64,000 nucleotides of DNA from Dasypus novemcinctus (GCF_030445035.2 NC_080704.1:24594499-24658498); one strand, 5' to 3'; shown: positions 10,656 through 24,290, counted from the first letter of the stretch. Made by a program: numbers and translations. Notes: generated by a model from the sequence alone, not told the origin.

Positions 10656-13600
10656 AAATTGAAACACTGGGAATTTAAATCAGACACTTAGGAGAACCTC
10701 TGGAGAAGATACTGGCACACCCCACTGTATGGATTAGGCGTTCAACAAAGTTGTACTAATTTGCTTCTATAGCCATGAGTTTATTCAGTCTTTATTTCTA
10801 TACATGTAAACTGCATTTCTCTGACATGCCAGGCACTATGGAGAAATGGAAAAATGAATTGAAAAACATGCAACCTCAAGAAGTTTAGCACACAGTAGAG
10901 GAGATCTTAAGGTATGCAAATGAAATCGAATACAGAAAACACCATTAGGTTTTCAGAAAAGGACAAGGCCCCTGGAAGCAGCAAGCCATCCCACGGAGGG
11001 TTACATAAAGGGTGTTCTTGTGTTCTTGAGCCTTAAGGAATTCAGATTTGCACAAATGGAGAGGTGTGAGAACAAGCCTGAGAAAGAGGCTGACAAACAC
11101 ATCAGAAGCAAGAAGACACAGGGCTTTCTCACAGAGTCAGAACTGTGGCAGTTGGGCCTATTACTATCGAGGTCTATTTTAGAATGTTTGAGGGAAGGGA
11201 CTCACTAAAGAAACATGAACTACATTCTCCCATAACATGGATTCCTCCCACCGTAGGTTATGCATTTTGCAAATTCAAATCAGTGTCTGTGGGCTTTGGG
11301 GATAGCACTGGTGTAATTCTATCTGGCAGGGACATGGCTGACGGACTAGACAGAATAATTGTATCTGGATGTTACTTTTAGTGTAAATTAGTCCCAAAGA
11401 AGGCTCATGGTTGGGTCTGATGGTGCTTTGCAACCTCTGAGCCCAGACAGATTTTGGTCTAGATTGTCCCCTTGAATAACACCTGTGGTTTCCAGCTAAA
11501 CAGGTTTTGTAAACAAGATTTGGCAAGCTTCAAAGTGTATAGCTCTACAATCCTGCTTAGAGCTTGGAGCTCACCTACCCTGGATTTGTCCAAAGCAGCT
11601 CTTCTCCTGGCTGACTTCACTAGGTGTCCTTTTCTATTGTTGCCCCTGCATGACAGATAACCCTGAAGATGAGGTGGCATCTCCCTTCCCAGCAGACTGT
11701 ATGGAGGTCACGGGGATTAGGTGCTACCTGGTTTGTGCCCTTATGGAATCACTGACCACAGTGGTCCAGAATGGCCACTGCAGTTATTTTTAAGCCAAGT
11801 AGCTGAGAACTAGTCATCACCTAGAATTTAATGTGTGTGTTTCCTGGCCTCATGACAGAAAACTTTGCTCAGTGCACATGCAATATGTTTACCTGCGAAT
11901 GCATATAAGAAAACTGGGCTATTCTGTAAAGTGGCCAGGATGACCCATCATCTTGAGCTAAAGGTGTTCATTTTGGTCTCCAAAAGGGGGCTTCAGAGAT
12001 TCCCACAGGGAGGCTTGGGTCCATAATCCCCCTCTCACACTAAGAACCAGGGGGATTTTCTTCCTGGATCCTCAGAATGGAGAGCAGAGGATTTCTGGCT
12101 TGGGGAAAATCCCCCCGAGATCAAGGCTCTTTGTTGTGAAGGCCCATGTTTCTCCTGGATGCCTTGTTGGCCCCCGACCCCTACTCTGTCCTGCCATGCA
12201 GTTCCTAAGGACTCTCCGGTTCTTTACTGCTTGGCTGGAACTTGACTACCAGCTTTATCTGCCCTGCCTTATCCTACAAGGTCCTGGCTGCCTCATCCTC
12301 TGCCTCTCACTCTTCTGACTGCTCAGTCTCCCTGTCTGCTGGGCCCCACCCTCCCTGGAGTACCTACAGTCCTTCTGCAAAGGGGCAGTTTACCAGGCTC
12401 CTGGCCCCTGGCCCTGACTTCACCATGGGCCTGACTGAATCATAGCATCTGATAGTCCTAGAAGGAGCTCATGGCCCATTCCTACCTTTCTTCACCTCTT
12501 CCCATTCTTTCTTCTCCTTACACTTGCCTTAGATCTTTCCCTCAACCCTTGTGTCTGCTCTCTGGACGTGGCTACATGCCCTGTCTTTGCAAACCCCTGC
12601 TGCCCATTAAGTACTACAGGCACCATGTCCATAGGTAAAAACCAGCCTCTAATGAACTGCACAGTATGAATTACCCCGAATGGACTTTCCCCTTTTGGTG
12701 TCCTCCACTCACTTTGCCTCTCAGTACATCCATGGACAGTAGTTGGCACACAGAAATGCTCAGATATGAAAAACAGATGAGCTTAGATCAGGATATAACT
12801 GACTATATGCTAAAGGCATTGCCATTTCAAGTAGGGTTTACTTTGCAAGATTGCCATGGCCTTACAGATTTACAAAGACAAATGCACTCATAAGGGAGCC
12901 TGGGGCTGTGTTTCTTAAGACAGCAGAGAGAAGCAGCAGAGTGAATTGAAAAGAGGGAAGGCACCTTGCATATGCCAGAAAGTGGGAACACTGAACTTCC
13001 ACTCCCACCACCCTACCCACCTCCCCTCACCCCCACCCCATTCTTCAAACTTCTTCATTGGATTAGCACAATTATCAAAGAAACCTCATCTCCAAACAGC
13101 CATTTGCCCCTGGTACCACTGCTTCCCCAAGAGGGCAGTGTCTTTGGAATTTGTCCAAGAGAAAATGGATTTTCAGGGATCAAAGACTTAATTCACATGA
13201 AATACAAGGTTTACAGCTGGGCAGAATTAAGATTTAGTGCTTTTTTTCTCATTTCTGTAATTTATTTCTGGTGTGTTAGAAACTCTAGGGGGAAACTATT
13301 ATGATATATATATATATATATATTTAATTTTAAGACCAGCCCCAGTGGGATTTTCATTATATCCTCTGAAAAGTCAAAATCAAAGAATCACCATGAGTAC
13401 TTACTGAGATGGCCCCCAATGTTCTAAATGATTTCTTTAAGCTGTACTGTATAATTTGGGTTCTGTCTCTAACCTGGAAACTTACTTCCCAAAATATGTA
13501 AATGGCAGTTTCAGGCAAAGGATCTAGCACTCCATTTCGTACATGGATAACAGAAGCACAGAAATGAACGGTAACAGCCCACTTCGGTCTGTTTGTGGAA

Positions 13601-15324
13601 GAGATGGGACTAGAACCAAAATCTCCCGACTCTTAAAATCCAGGCCTCTTTTCCAAAAGACCATTCTAAACAGATGCACCATAAGAAGTCACATCAGGTT
13701 TCTTGGCAAGGATCAAAACGACAAGTCAGCAGCATAAGAAATTCTGAGGCATGAGGAATTAAGCTCCTACAAGGCACGACCTTCAGGACCAAGAGGAGCT
13801 GTTTCCGGGCTTTGTGGGCCCAGCTGCCAGCCATGCTGGGATGTTGCCTCAGCCTCAGACCTATCAGAAAGGCATGAGTAAAGCAGAACTGGGGGAAGCC
13901 AGGACCGAGGTCATTGGCCTTGCCTTAGGTGGCCTGTCGTTCAACTCACAATCTTCAAAATAATAAGGAAGCCTTGGGGCTGGAATGACATTAACATAGA
14001 AAGGGTGCAATTCAGTGGATGGGACACTATGGCAAGTAGCTCTAGCCAGATGGTAGCATCCTAGTGCAGGTAAGTGGGGCATCTTGGGTCTCAGCCAGTG
14101 ACTGAAGCTAGAGAGTCCAATGCAGCCCTGTGGAGAGAGAGCAATGCAAGAGCTGGGCAGGTTATCGAAGTCTGGTCAAACAAGGGCCTGATTCCAGGCA
14201 GAAGCAGGTACAAATTAAGAAAAAAGACAGCAGTTCAGGTATACAAACCAGACACAGAAGGTGAAAGTGGAGTGTTTGAGAATGCCTTTTGGTGTAAGTA
14301 ACAGAAAAACAACTAACAGTGGCTTAAACCTTAAGAACATTTGTTATTCCCTTAATAAAGTGTCCAGAGATAAGCAGTTCCAGGATTCATTTGCCAGCTC
14401 AATAATGTCATTGAGAGTTCAGGCTTTTCTCATCTTTCCCCTCTACCATTCTTCAGCATGTTGACTTTTTACCCTTGGGCTTATTAATTCATGGTCACAA
14501 AATGCCTGCCATGACTATAAGCATCATAGCCTCACATGACTATCTCCAAGGGCAGGAAGTAGGGTGAAATTGGCCAGAGCTGTGCTACATGACTACCTGC
14601 AAGAAAAAGTAGTATTTGATCTCTTCATGTCTATGGTAGGAGGAAGGAAAAGGAAAAGGAGGAATGGTCTCAGGATAACCAGCCGACTGCCTCTGCCACA
14701 GTGTGGCAGGGAGGTTGCACCTTGATGGGATATGCTGGGGCCCTGGGTCTCCCCACCCAGCATCCCATTCATCAGGTTTGGGGGCAGCCAAAACAATCCA
14801 GATCCCCACTTCCTAATGGGGATAGGACTTCAATACTCTTGTTAGGATGGCTCAGGGCCTCTGTGGGACTAAACCTGTGCTTGAAGGTCTATAGCACAAA
14901 CAGATGTTTTGGGAAAACTCCTCTTAACCTAAAGCTGCTTACATTGACATGCTCTCTTCATATGTGACATAATGGCAAAACCTGTCATTATGCCCATTCC
15001 AGAAGCCAGGCTGCTGCCACCAGTTGTCAGCCCATCTGTACCTCAATGTCGGGCACTGCCAGGCCTGCCGTGCTGCACTCAGGGGAGGGGAACCACTGCC
15101 ATCCTGAGGCTGCCCATGTGAACAAAGTTTAATGAAGCTGATCCCTAAGACCCTGGCTGCTTCAGGTGCCCCTTGGGAGGCCAGTGCCTCAGATGAGTCC
15201 CTGTGATGGGCTTTCTAGGTGGCTTGGCAACTGAGTATCCTGATAAGCCAGAGAGATACTCTCCTGACAAGATGCAATTCCAAATCACTACAACTGTAAC
15301 CAAAGGCAGTACTGACACCTAACT
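10656..15324. other. Intergenic DNA, no gene recognised
   Basis: No conserved coding frame, splice-supported exon or RNA gene was recognised. Short open frames here are below 125 codons, have no domain resemblance and often overlap on both strands. It contains a (TA)n run at 13302-13323. A stretch at about 14290-14640 looks like an old interspersed repeat I cannot name. Confidence 0.6.
13302..13323. repeat. (TA)n microsatellite
   Basis: Alternating AT run of about 22 bases. Confidence 0.93.
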
Positions 15325-15560
15325 CTTAGGTAGGACTGACTATGAGCCAGGAACTGTTCTACATCCTTCATATGCCAAGCTCATCAAGCCCTCACAACAA
15401 CCCTATGTGTGCGCATTGTTATCATCACCCTTGTTTTACACATGAGGAAATTGAGGCACCAAGAGATTAAGGAACTTGCTCAAGGTCACACAGCTAGTAA
15501 GTAGCCCAGCCAGGATATGATCCAGGAAGCCTGGCCGCAGAATCCACTACACTGCCTCTT
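15325..15560 (+). repeat. MIR SINE
   Basis: Forward-orientation MIR: a stretch resembling ATGTGCCAGGCACTGTTCTA, then CTCACAACAACCCTATG, the core TTTTACACATGAGGAAATTG, and AAGGTCACACAGCTAGTAAG. MIR is an ancient tRNA-derived SINE of mammals, no longer mobile. Confidence 0.93.
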
Positions 15561-17489
15561 AAAACCAAGTAAATTTTGCAGTGCTTTGAACCAAGCACAG
15601 CAAAACTGCAGCCCACCAACGCAATAGGTACAGTGTGGGTGAAGAAGGAATGCCAGGCCCTGTCATTCACTCCTTCACTGGCCCTCAGGGTCTGGTGCCT
15701 TCAGTGCCATGGTGGTCGGCTGTGGCACCCATCAGGTAGTGAGGGGCACTCTATTGGAACAGTGGCACACTGTGTTAAGAAGTCTAAATGGAGAGTATCT
15801 AAGCCAAATATTTGTACAAAGAGCAGTCCCCGTGGCCGGGCCGTTCTGGGCCAGGCAAGATCAGACATGGAATATGTTAGGATGGAGATGTCACTTGGAT
15901 TATACTTAACATTCCCACTGAATGGAGTCTTCGAGAATTTTTAAAAATATATAAACAAGACATCTTATTTCTCATGCAGTTACTTCAGAGAGATTTTACA
16001 GCTGCCTGTCCAATGCTGGCATGAAATAGCTTTTATCTTAACTGTTGGAGTCACTGGGTATCCATATTTGAGAGACAAAGCATGCTCATATCTGTTTCCA
16101 TTGCTTTGTGCCTTTTTTGTCCATGAGGTACCACATAAAATATTCATATTAAGAAGGTTTTTTATACATCCAGATCTCATTCATGGCTTGTCATAAAGGT
16201 TACTGCTTTATAAAATCTACAAAATTTGGGTTAAAATTCAATATGAAGAATGTTTCATGAACTGATGTTTTAAGGCTGTAATGATGAGAGAGAATCTCCC
16301 CCCTAACTTTGGCAACACCTTGAAGTAACTCCTACTCTGTCGAGGGGAATACCAAAATTCTAAAAGTTTAAAAAGAATATTTAACCTACATAGGGTGCTT
16401 GGGATTTGCTGCTGGGTGATTTGTCTGGGTGGGTATACAATAATTTCAACCAAAGGGTAACTCTCCAATGGCATAATCCAATTCTGGAGCCGCCATTATC
16501 TCACCTTAATTTGGCTCACTTCAGTGACACATGATGGATGACACTGATGATATAATGTGATAATCACCACCGATTACCCTTATTCACCTCTTTGATCTTT
16601 AAAACTTGATTATGAAAAATAAGTAATACAGAATGGAAATTCTGTTTTGTCCTGTCAAAATGGAAATGGTAATTCAATATTTAGGATGTACCCCAAAAGC
16701 CACTGTCTTAAAAGTTCCTTCTGTTCCTAATTAAGGATTAGGAAGAGCCTCCTATGAGAGGGGAGGTTATATGGAATGGCCCTAGGTAAGGAGGAAGCTT
16801 CTTAAGGCCCAGATATGGAGCTAACTTTCAAGATTGGCCCTACACCAAAGTATGAAGTCAGGAAATGTTGCCTATCTGCAATCTTCCATGTCCCTTTCTT
16901 GACATGGCCCCCTTCTCCTCACCCTCCCACCTCACTCCCTTGCTTACTCTCTAATGGAGGAAGGGATGATCGGGGAAGTCCTCAAAGTCACCATTTCTTT
17001 TCTAAACTCCTAGCTCTGATGTTCCAGTTATCCAAGTTGATTAGATTCTTTCAGACACTGTTCGTGCAACCCAGAATCATAGGAAATGAAGTTGCAGCAG
17101 CATTCCCAATTAATAGCTTACAAATAAAAATGTCATTTCCAGGCAGACCAGCTGGTAATATATTCCCTCACTTGCAAGACAGCCTGCTCACAAGGCAGAA
17201 GAAAACTGCAGTAGTCAGCATAGGCTAGGTTAGCCTGTAGTAACAAACAACTCCAAAACTTCAGTGGCATGCAACCAGAAAAGGGTATTTTTCACTCACA
17301 CTTCATGTTTCTCACAGCTCTGCTCCATGTCACCTTCATTCAGGCTGCTAAGGCAAAAAGAAAGAGAGATCATGAATCCCAGTGGAGGGACACTGAAGGG
17401 AGAGAAAAATGGAATATGTGGGGAATACAATCCACCACAACAAGTACATGGAATTATCTCTCACAAGAACCCTAGGTTTAGAATCACAA
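15561..17489. other. Intergenic DNA, no gene recognised
   Basis: No coding or RNA gene was recognised. The part from about 17215 resembles other 'cagtggcttaaaacaac'-type old repeats in this window (see 19265 and 42725) but is too diverged to name. Confidence 0.55.
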
Positions 17490-17625
17490 AACCAGGTTCT
17501 ACTTTCAGTTCTGCTGACTAACCACCTCTTGACCTTGGACAAGTCATTTCATCTCTCTGAGCCTCACTTTCACAATCAAGAAAATAAAGGGATTGCATTG
17601 CATGGCTCTCAAGATGCCTTCCCAT
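17490..17625 (-). repeat. MIR SINE fragment
   Basis: Reverse-orientation MIR core: ACCTTGGACAAGTCATTTCA followed by CTCTCTGAGCCTCACTTTC and the AAAATAAAGGGATT segment. Confidence 0.88.
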
Positions 17626-19264
17626 GTGGAGGCTGTGTGACCAGAGGCTCCTGTTGGCTAGTATGGGGACTCTCTCACCAGCCAGGGCCTGGAGCCCACC
17701 ACCAAAGTCTTTCTCTACCTTGCTCTTTTTCAGGGCTTTCTCTTCTGAGTCTTTCAGAAGGTACCTTAATCAGGCTATAAAAAGTTAGATGTCACACTGG
17801 GGTTCCACATTTGAACCCCAGAACACAGAAATGATTTCAGTGACTCTGTTCTCTATTTTTCCAAGGACAGTAGATAATGAGTACCATTCTAGATGCCAGA
17901 AAAGAAGTTCATTCATTACACACAATACCATTAGGCATTGGGGCATCTTTCTGGGAATCTTTCTGAGAAAGGCTTTCATTGTCACCTGGGTCTGTTCTTT
18001 AGATTTGGAGAAGTTCTGCTCATACATCCCAAAATCTTCTTAGAATCAATGCCTTCCCCTGCCAAATGTTTGGAAATCCCTAGGAGCTTCATGATTTCCT
18101 GACCAACTCTCGATATGCTTTCCTGTTCTTGCTGAGTTTTACTCACAAATTTCTTCCTATTCTGTTCCCTTGTCCCTGCCCAGGTAGGAAATACAAACTC
18201 TTACCTTTCATCTAATTGAGGGAAATCTGCTACCCCCAAATCAAAAGAACTCTCTGTCATGTATTCCAAAAGCTATAAACTTAACTAGCAAAATATATTC
18301 TTAATGCTTTGTTCCCTCAATATTAACACTCCCTCTGTTCTTCTGAGTCAACACTGTAATTTGCTTTCTTTTAAAAATATTTACCTGAATCTTTTTCCAA
18401 GTGAACACTTATTCTATTTGAGCCCCCTTGCTTTCAAAATGCATATTTACATTACTTCTCAAAGCTGTATAAGTTTATGAATACAAGAGTCTACCTCCCC
18501 TGTGGATCCCAGTGCAATTTCTGGAAAGCAGTGGGGGTGGTGGATCTTGGATTATGGCTAGATAACTGGTAAAACTGATGTGTTAAGAACTGAGGCAAGG
18601 TGACATTTGGCTCTGGCTTGTAGATGCTCTCCTCCTTTCTTCCCACATGAATAATTTTTAGTGTCAAATATTCTATTTCAAAAAATTTCTGAGTGTATGA
18701 TCTCATTTCCACAACAATTTCAACAGAAAACATTCCAAAAAGACACATATGTTTATAGCAAACATGGAATATTAACCAACCTTTTTCTAAAATCTCTCCC
18801 ACCTCTGGGTATTTCTCATGGGTCTTCTTTTCTCACAGAATCTGATCTTGTGCCATGTTACCATTCACCCCTTCTGGCTCTCATTCTCAGCCTCACTCAC
18901 ACCCTAGTCCTCAGCATACTTGCTCTCTCACTTTCTCCTCCACTCTCCTCTTGCCTTTGTCCTCACTCATCCCAGGAATTCCTATCCATTTCTATATAGG
19001 CAATTCTGTCTATAGGCTTGTTTTCTCCTTCCACTCAATGCCCAAGTGCTTCATCTTACATCTCCCAAGCAGCCTATGAAAGGTTTTTCCTTTTAGACTC
19101 TTCCCTAAATTCTGGTACTAGCTGATGGCATCAAATGTCCATCCTGCTGTACTAGCTTAAAATGATTCACTTACAAGAGGCATAAATATTCTTGCTAGGA
19201 TAGATCTAACCAACTATGGCACCAAGTTTCCTATCAGTGATCTTAGCCTCCGAGTTTCTGGGAA
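17626..19264. other. Intergenic DNA, no gene recognised
   Basis: AT-rich to pyrimidine-rich sequence (CT-rich at about 18870-18970). No gene, exon or named repeat recognised. Confidence 0.55.
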
Positions 19265-19609
19265 CTGGGTTTCCCATCTATTTTGGTTCTCTGTTATTAC
19301 ATAGCAAACTCCAAAATGCAGTGGCTTAAAACAACCACCATTTTCTCTTTTACTGCTCTATTGCTTGACTGGGCTCAGCTGGGTGGTTATCCTGCCCCAT
19401 GTGCAGTCAGCTGGGACTGCAATCATCTGGAATATTCAAGATGGTTCACTCACACGACTGGCAGTAAATGCTGCTATCAACTGGGATCCCAAATGGGTCA
19501 TTGACCAAAGTACCTCAGCTCTCCTTCATGTGGCCTTGCCATGTGCTTCAGGCTGCTTAAAGTACAGTGACTGGATTATGAGAGGGAAAGTCTCAAGAGT
19601 GAGCATCCC
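19265..19609 (+). repeat. Old LTR-like interspersed repeat, left part
   Basis: Begins with a 'ctctgttattacatagcaaa...gcagtggcttaaaacaac' signature also found in the TG...CA-ended repeat at 42725-43300. It is split by the old L1 inserted at 19610 and seems to resume at 24127 beyond the L1. The family was not resolved. Confidence 0.5.
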
Positions 19610-21395
19610 CATCCAGGACCAGATAGTTTCACTGGTGAATTTTACCAAACTTTCAAGAAAGAATTAATACCAGTCTTTCCCAAACTCTTCCAAAAAGTTG
19701 AAGAGGAGGGAGGCATTCCTAATTCATTCTATGAGGCAGCATCACCCTAATATCAAAGCCAGATAGCAGCATCATGAGAAGAGAAAATTACAGACCAATA
19801 TCCCTTACAAATATCGATGCAAAATTCCTCAACAAAATACTAGCAGACCAAATCCAACTGCACATCAAAAGGATTATACACCATGATCAAGTCTGATTAT
19901 CCCAGGAATGCAAGGGTAGTGTAATATAAGAAAACCATCAATGTAATACATGCATTAATAGATTGAAATAAATGTAAACACATGATCATCTCAGTTAATG
20001 CAGGAAAAGACATTTGACAAAAATCCAGTACCCTTTCTTGATAAAAAACACTCAGAAAAATTGGAATAGAAGGGGAATTTCCTCAATACGATAAAGGTCA
20101 TGTATGAAAAACCCAGAGCTGACATCATACTCAACAGTAAACAACTGAAAGCTTTCCCCCTAAGATTAAGAAAAAGACGAGGATACCCACTATCACTATT
20201 GTTATTCAACTATGTACTGGAAGTGCTAGCCAGAAAAATTAGGCAAGAAAAAGAACTAAATGGCACACAAAATTGGAAAGGAAGAAGTAAAAGTTTCCTT
20301 ATTTGCAGATGACATGATCCTGTATATTAAAAATCCAGAAGACTCTACAAGAAAGCTACTAGAGCTATTACACAATTCAGCAAAGTGGGAGCGTATGAGA
20401 TCTAATACAAAAAAAATCAGTGGTGTTTCAATCCACCAGCAATGAACAATCCAAAAAGAAACTCAATAAAACAATTCCACTTAAATAGCAACTGAAAGAA
20501 TAAAATATCTAGGAATTAATTTAACCAATGATATCCAGGACTTACATGCAGAAAACTACAAATCATTACAGAAAGAAATTAAAGAAAACTTAAATAAATG
20601 GAAAGATAGTCCATGATCATGGAGTGGAAGATTACGTGTCATTAGGATGTCAATTTAACCCATAGTGATTTACAGATTTAACACAATCTCAATAAAAATT
20701 CCAACAAACTTCTTCACAGAAATGAAAAAGCTAATCATCAAATACACTGGAAAGGCAAGGGACCCAGAACAGGCAGAACCATCTTGAAAAAGAACAAAGT
20801 TGAAGGATTCCCAATTTCAAAAACTATTACAAAGCGATAGTAATCAAAACAGCATAGTACTGGAACAAGGACAAACATACAGACTAATAGAAGAGAATTA
20901 GAGTTCAGAACTAAACCTTCACATCTATGGCCAATTAATTTTTGACATGGGAGCCAAGCCCACTCAATGGGGACAGAACTGTTTCTTCAGCAAATGGTGC
21001 TAGGAAAACTTGATATCCACACGCAAAAGAATGAAAGTGGACCCCTACCTAACACCATATGCAAATATTAACTCAAAACGCATCAGTGACCAAAATAAAA
21101 GAGCTAAACTACAAAACTCTTAAAAGAAAACATAGGAAAAATCTTCAGGACCTTGTATTAGGCAATGGGTTCTTCAACTTTACACCAAAAACACAAGTAA
21201 CAAAAGAAAAATAAGATTAACTGGACATCATCAAAATAAAACATTTGTGCATCTAAGGACGTTATCAAGAAAGCGAAAAGACAACCAACAGAATGGGAAA
21301 AAATATTTGGAAACTATATATCTGATAGGGGGTTGATATCCAAAATATATAAGGAACTCCTACAACTCAACAACAAAAAGACAAATAACCCAATT

Positions 21396-21873
21396 AAAAA
21401 CTGGGCAGGAGAAGTGGACTTGGCCCAATGGATAGGGCATCTGCCTACAACATGGTAGGTCCACGGTTCAAACCCCGGGCCTCCTTGATCCATGTGGAGC
21501 TGGCCCATGCGCAGTGCTGATACGTGCAGGGAGTGCTGTGCCACGCAGGGTGTCCCCCGTGTAGGGGAGCCCCACGCACAAGGAGTGTGCCCCGTAAGGA
21601 GAGCTGCCCAGCACAAAAGAAAGTACAGCCAAAAAAAAAAGAAAGTGCAGCCTGCCCAAGAATGGCGCCGCACACAAAGAGAGCTGACACAGCAGAATGA
21701 CACAACAAAAAGAGACACAGATTCCCAGTGCCACTGATAAAGATAGAAGTGGACACAGAAGAACACACAGCAAATGGTCACAGAGAGCAGACAACTGGGG
21801 GGGGGGGGCGGGGGGCGGGGAAGGGAGAGAAATAAATTTTTAAAAAATTTTTAATCTAAAAAAAAACTGGGCA
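21396..21873 (+). mobile_element. DAS-type SINE nested in old L1
   Basis: Body 21408-21861 with 12-bp duplications AAAAACTGGGCA (21396-21407 and 21862-21873, perfect). Box A-like TTGGCCCAATGG and box B-like GGTTCAAACCC are visible. The tail region contains a mixed G/C homopolymer stretch at about 21799-21820. Confidence 0.92.
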
Positions 21874-22005
21874 AAGGACTTGAATAGTCATTTCCCCAAA
21901 GATATACAAATGGCCAATAGCATATGAAAAGATGCTAAGCATCATTAGTCATTAGGGAAATGCAAATCAATGCACCCACTAGAATGTCTTTTAAAAAACA
22001 ACAAC

Positions 22006-22507
22006 AGGAAAGCAGATGTGGCTCAAGCAATAGAACTTCTGCCTACCATATGGGAGGACTTGGGTTCCATCCCTGGGAGCTCCTGCTGAAAAAGACGAAG
22101 AAAAAGCATGCCTGCGTGGCGAGTCAGTGCCCACATGAGTGCCCACATGGTGAGCACAAGTGCCCACGTGGTGGGCCATTGCCCGCATGAGTGCCCCCGT
22201 GATGAGCCAGTGCCTGCATGAGTACCCACGTGGTGAGCCAGTGCCCAGGTAAGTGAGTCACGCAGCAAGATAGTGACGCATCAAGAGAGAGACAAGGGGA
22301 GAGTCAAGGTGAAGTGAAGCAGAAACCAGGAACTGAGGTGGACCAATTGACAGGGAACCTCTCTCAGAGATTCTCCACCAGAGGTCTCCAGGAGAGACTC
22401 CCAGTAAATCCCAGAGGAGGGAAAATGAGAAGACAACACAGACAGCAAAAACAGTAGGGTGGGAGGAAGGGAAGGAAGAGAAATAAATAAATAAATCTTT
22501 TTTAAAA
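22006..22507 (+). mobile_element. Variant DAS SINE with internal minisatellite
   Basis: Head GGAAAGCAGATGTGGCTCAA and box B-like GGGTTCCATCCC differ from the common DAS copies and resemble the heads at 9806, 47353 and 60904. The middle holds a ~31-bp tandem repeat (22121-22250). The tail is AAATAAATAAATAAATC followed by T-rich sequence. Target duplications are not convincing because both flanks are low-complexity T/A. Confidence 0.82.
22121..22250 (+). repeat. ~31-bp minisatellite inside SINE
   Basis: About four to five imperfect units of the form GTGAGCCAGTGCCCACATGA plus GTGCCCACGTG, one of them shortened. It lies wholly within the SINE at 22006-22507. Confidence 0.88.
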
Positions 22508-22560
22508 ACCCAGAAAATAATAAGTGCTGACAAGAATGCAGAAAAATAGGAACCATCATA

Positions 22561-22710
22561 CATTGTTGGTGGGAATATAAAATGGTACAGCCACTATGGA
22601 AAACAGGTTAGTGGTTCCTCAAAAACTTAAACATACATTGTCAGTGGGAATGTAAAATGGTACAGCCACTATGGAAAACAGTTTGGTGGTTCCTCAAAAA
22701 TGTAAACATA
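22561..22710 (+). repeat. 75-bp tandem duplication in L1 ORF2 end
   Basis: Two adjacent copies (22561-22635 and 22636-22710) each starting CATTG and containing ATGGTACAGCCACTATGGAA. They duplicate part of the ORF2 C-terminal coding region of the old L1. The copies differ at several positions, so the duplication is not recent. Confidence 0.9.
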
Positions 22711-23335
22711 GAACTACCATATGACCTGGCCACCCCACTTCTGGGTATATACCCAAAATAATTGAAAGCAGGGACTCAAACTGATATTTGTACAACAGTG
22801 TTAATAGCAGCATTATTCACAGTTGTCAAAAAGGTGGAAGCAACCCAAATTCCATCAGTAGATGAATGGATAAACAAAATGTGGTATATACTTATAATGG
22901 ACTATTACTCAGCTGTTAAAAAAAAAAAGAATGAACCTTGATGACATCATGTTGAGTGAAATATATCAGACAGAAAGGACAGATATTGTATCATTCCACT
23001 TGTGTGAAATAGCTAGAATATGCAAACTAATAGAGACCGAAAGTAGATTACAAATTACCAGGGTTGTGGGAGAGAGAGAACAGGGAGTTAATACTTAATG
23101 AGGGTAAGGTTTCTGTTTGGGTGATGGGAAAGTTCTGGTAATGGATGGCAGGGAGAGTAGTGCAACATTGTGAATATGACTAACCCCACTGAATGGTGTG
23201 CTTGGGAGGGATTGAGATGGGAAAGTTTATGTTGTATATATGTTTCCACCAAAAAAAGAGCAACTAAAGAGATGATGACAATTAAACACAATACGTGATC
23301 CTGGATGGGAGCTAATGAAAGAGTAGAAAAGGCAC

Positions 23336-23761
23336 AAAAGGACATTATTCATGGAAGTGGACTTGGCTCAATGGACAGAGTGTTTGCTTACCACATGGGA
23401 GGTCCAGGGTTCAAAACCAGGGCCTCCTGACCCATATGAGCTGGTCCACGCACAGTGCTGATGCATGCAAGGAATGCCATGCCACGCAGGGGTGTCCCCC
23501 ATGTAGGGGAGCCCCACGTGCAAGGAGTGCACCCCGTAAGGAGAGCCGCCCAGTGCGAAAAAAAGCACAGCCTGCCCAGAGTTGTACCCCACACACAGAG
23601 AGCTGACGCAGCAAGATGATGTAACAAAAAGAGACACAGATTCCCGTGCCACTGACAAGAATACAAGCAGACACAGAAGAACACACAGCAAATGGACACA
23701 GAAAGCAGACAACTGGTGGGGGGTGGAAGGGGAGAGAAATTTTTTAAAAAGGACATTATTC
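23336..23761 (+). mobile_element. DAS-type SINE nested in old L1 3' UTR
   Basis: Body 23351-23746 with perfect 15-bp duplications AAAAGGACATTATTC (23336-23350 and 23747-23761). Standard DAS layout. The A-rich tail is short. Confidence 0.93.
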
Positions 23762-24126
23762 AGACATATGAGAAATTTGTATATAAACTGTAAGCTTTAT
23801 ATCAATGTTAAATTTCTTGAACTTGATAACTGTGCTTAAGGTGGTTACATAAGAACAAGAGTTCTCAGGAAACATACATGGAAGATTTATGTGTTCAAGA
23901 AGCATGATATATACAGCCTACTCAAATATTTAGAATATAGATAGGATAGGTGGATGGACAGATAGAGCAAATGTGGCAAAATGTTAAAACTGATGGATCT
24001 GGATATCTGGGGGTGGGTATGTTGGAGTTTTCTGTATGGGTTTTGTATTATTTTTGCAATTGTCCTGTAAATTTGAAATTGTTTTAAAATAAAAAGTTGA
24101 CACAAAAAAGAAAGAATGAGCATCCC

Positions 24127-24290
24127 AAGAGGAAAAAGCCTAAGCTTCCAGTCCTCTTAAGGACTGGGTACAGAAATCCCAGAATGTCAGCATAAACCCT
24201 CCAGGGCTAACAGATACAGGACGCAGACAGGAAGGACAGTCCCTTCTCCTTCCCCCAGCCTTGCAGTCTCTTTCTAGTGTCCCTATGGGC
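24127..24290 (+). repeat. Old LTR-like repeat, right part (tentative)
   Basis: Sequence continuing from the L1 insertion point, assumed to be the remainder of the element at 19265-19609. The right border is unclear. Confidence 0.35.

Larger units (their letters stand above)
19596..24126 (+). mobile_element. Old 5'-truncated L1 with three nested SINEs
   Basis: L1 fragment 19610-24112 holding ORF2 reverse transcriptase (FADD codons at 20302-20313), the ORF2 C-terminus, 3' UTR and an end typical of old mammalian L1s (TTTTAAAATAAAAAGTTG then A-rich). It is flanked by AGAGTGAGCATCCC/AGAATGAGCATCCC at 19596-19609 and 24113-24126. The ORF2 frame is full of stops and frameshifts. SINEs at 21408, 22006 and 23351 inserted later. 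This element belongs to a different, older subfamily than the one at 1-8189, because the 3' UTRs do not match. Confidence 0.9.

Noticed and set aside
22121..22250. CRISPR-like array
   Set aside because: The units are contiguous with no spacers, lie inside a SINE, and the genome is mammalian.
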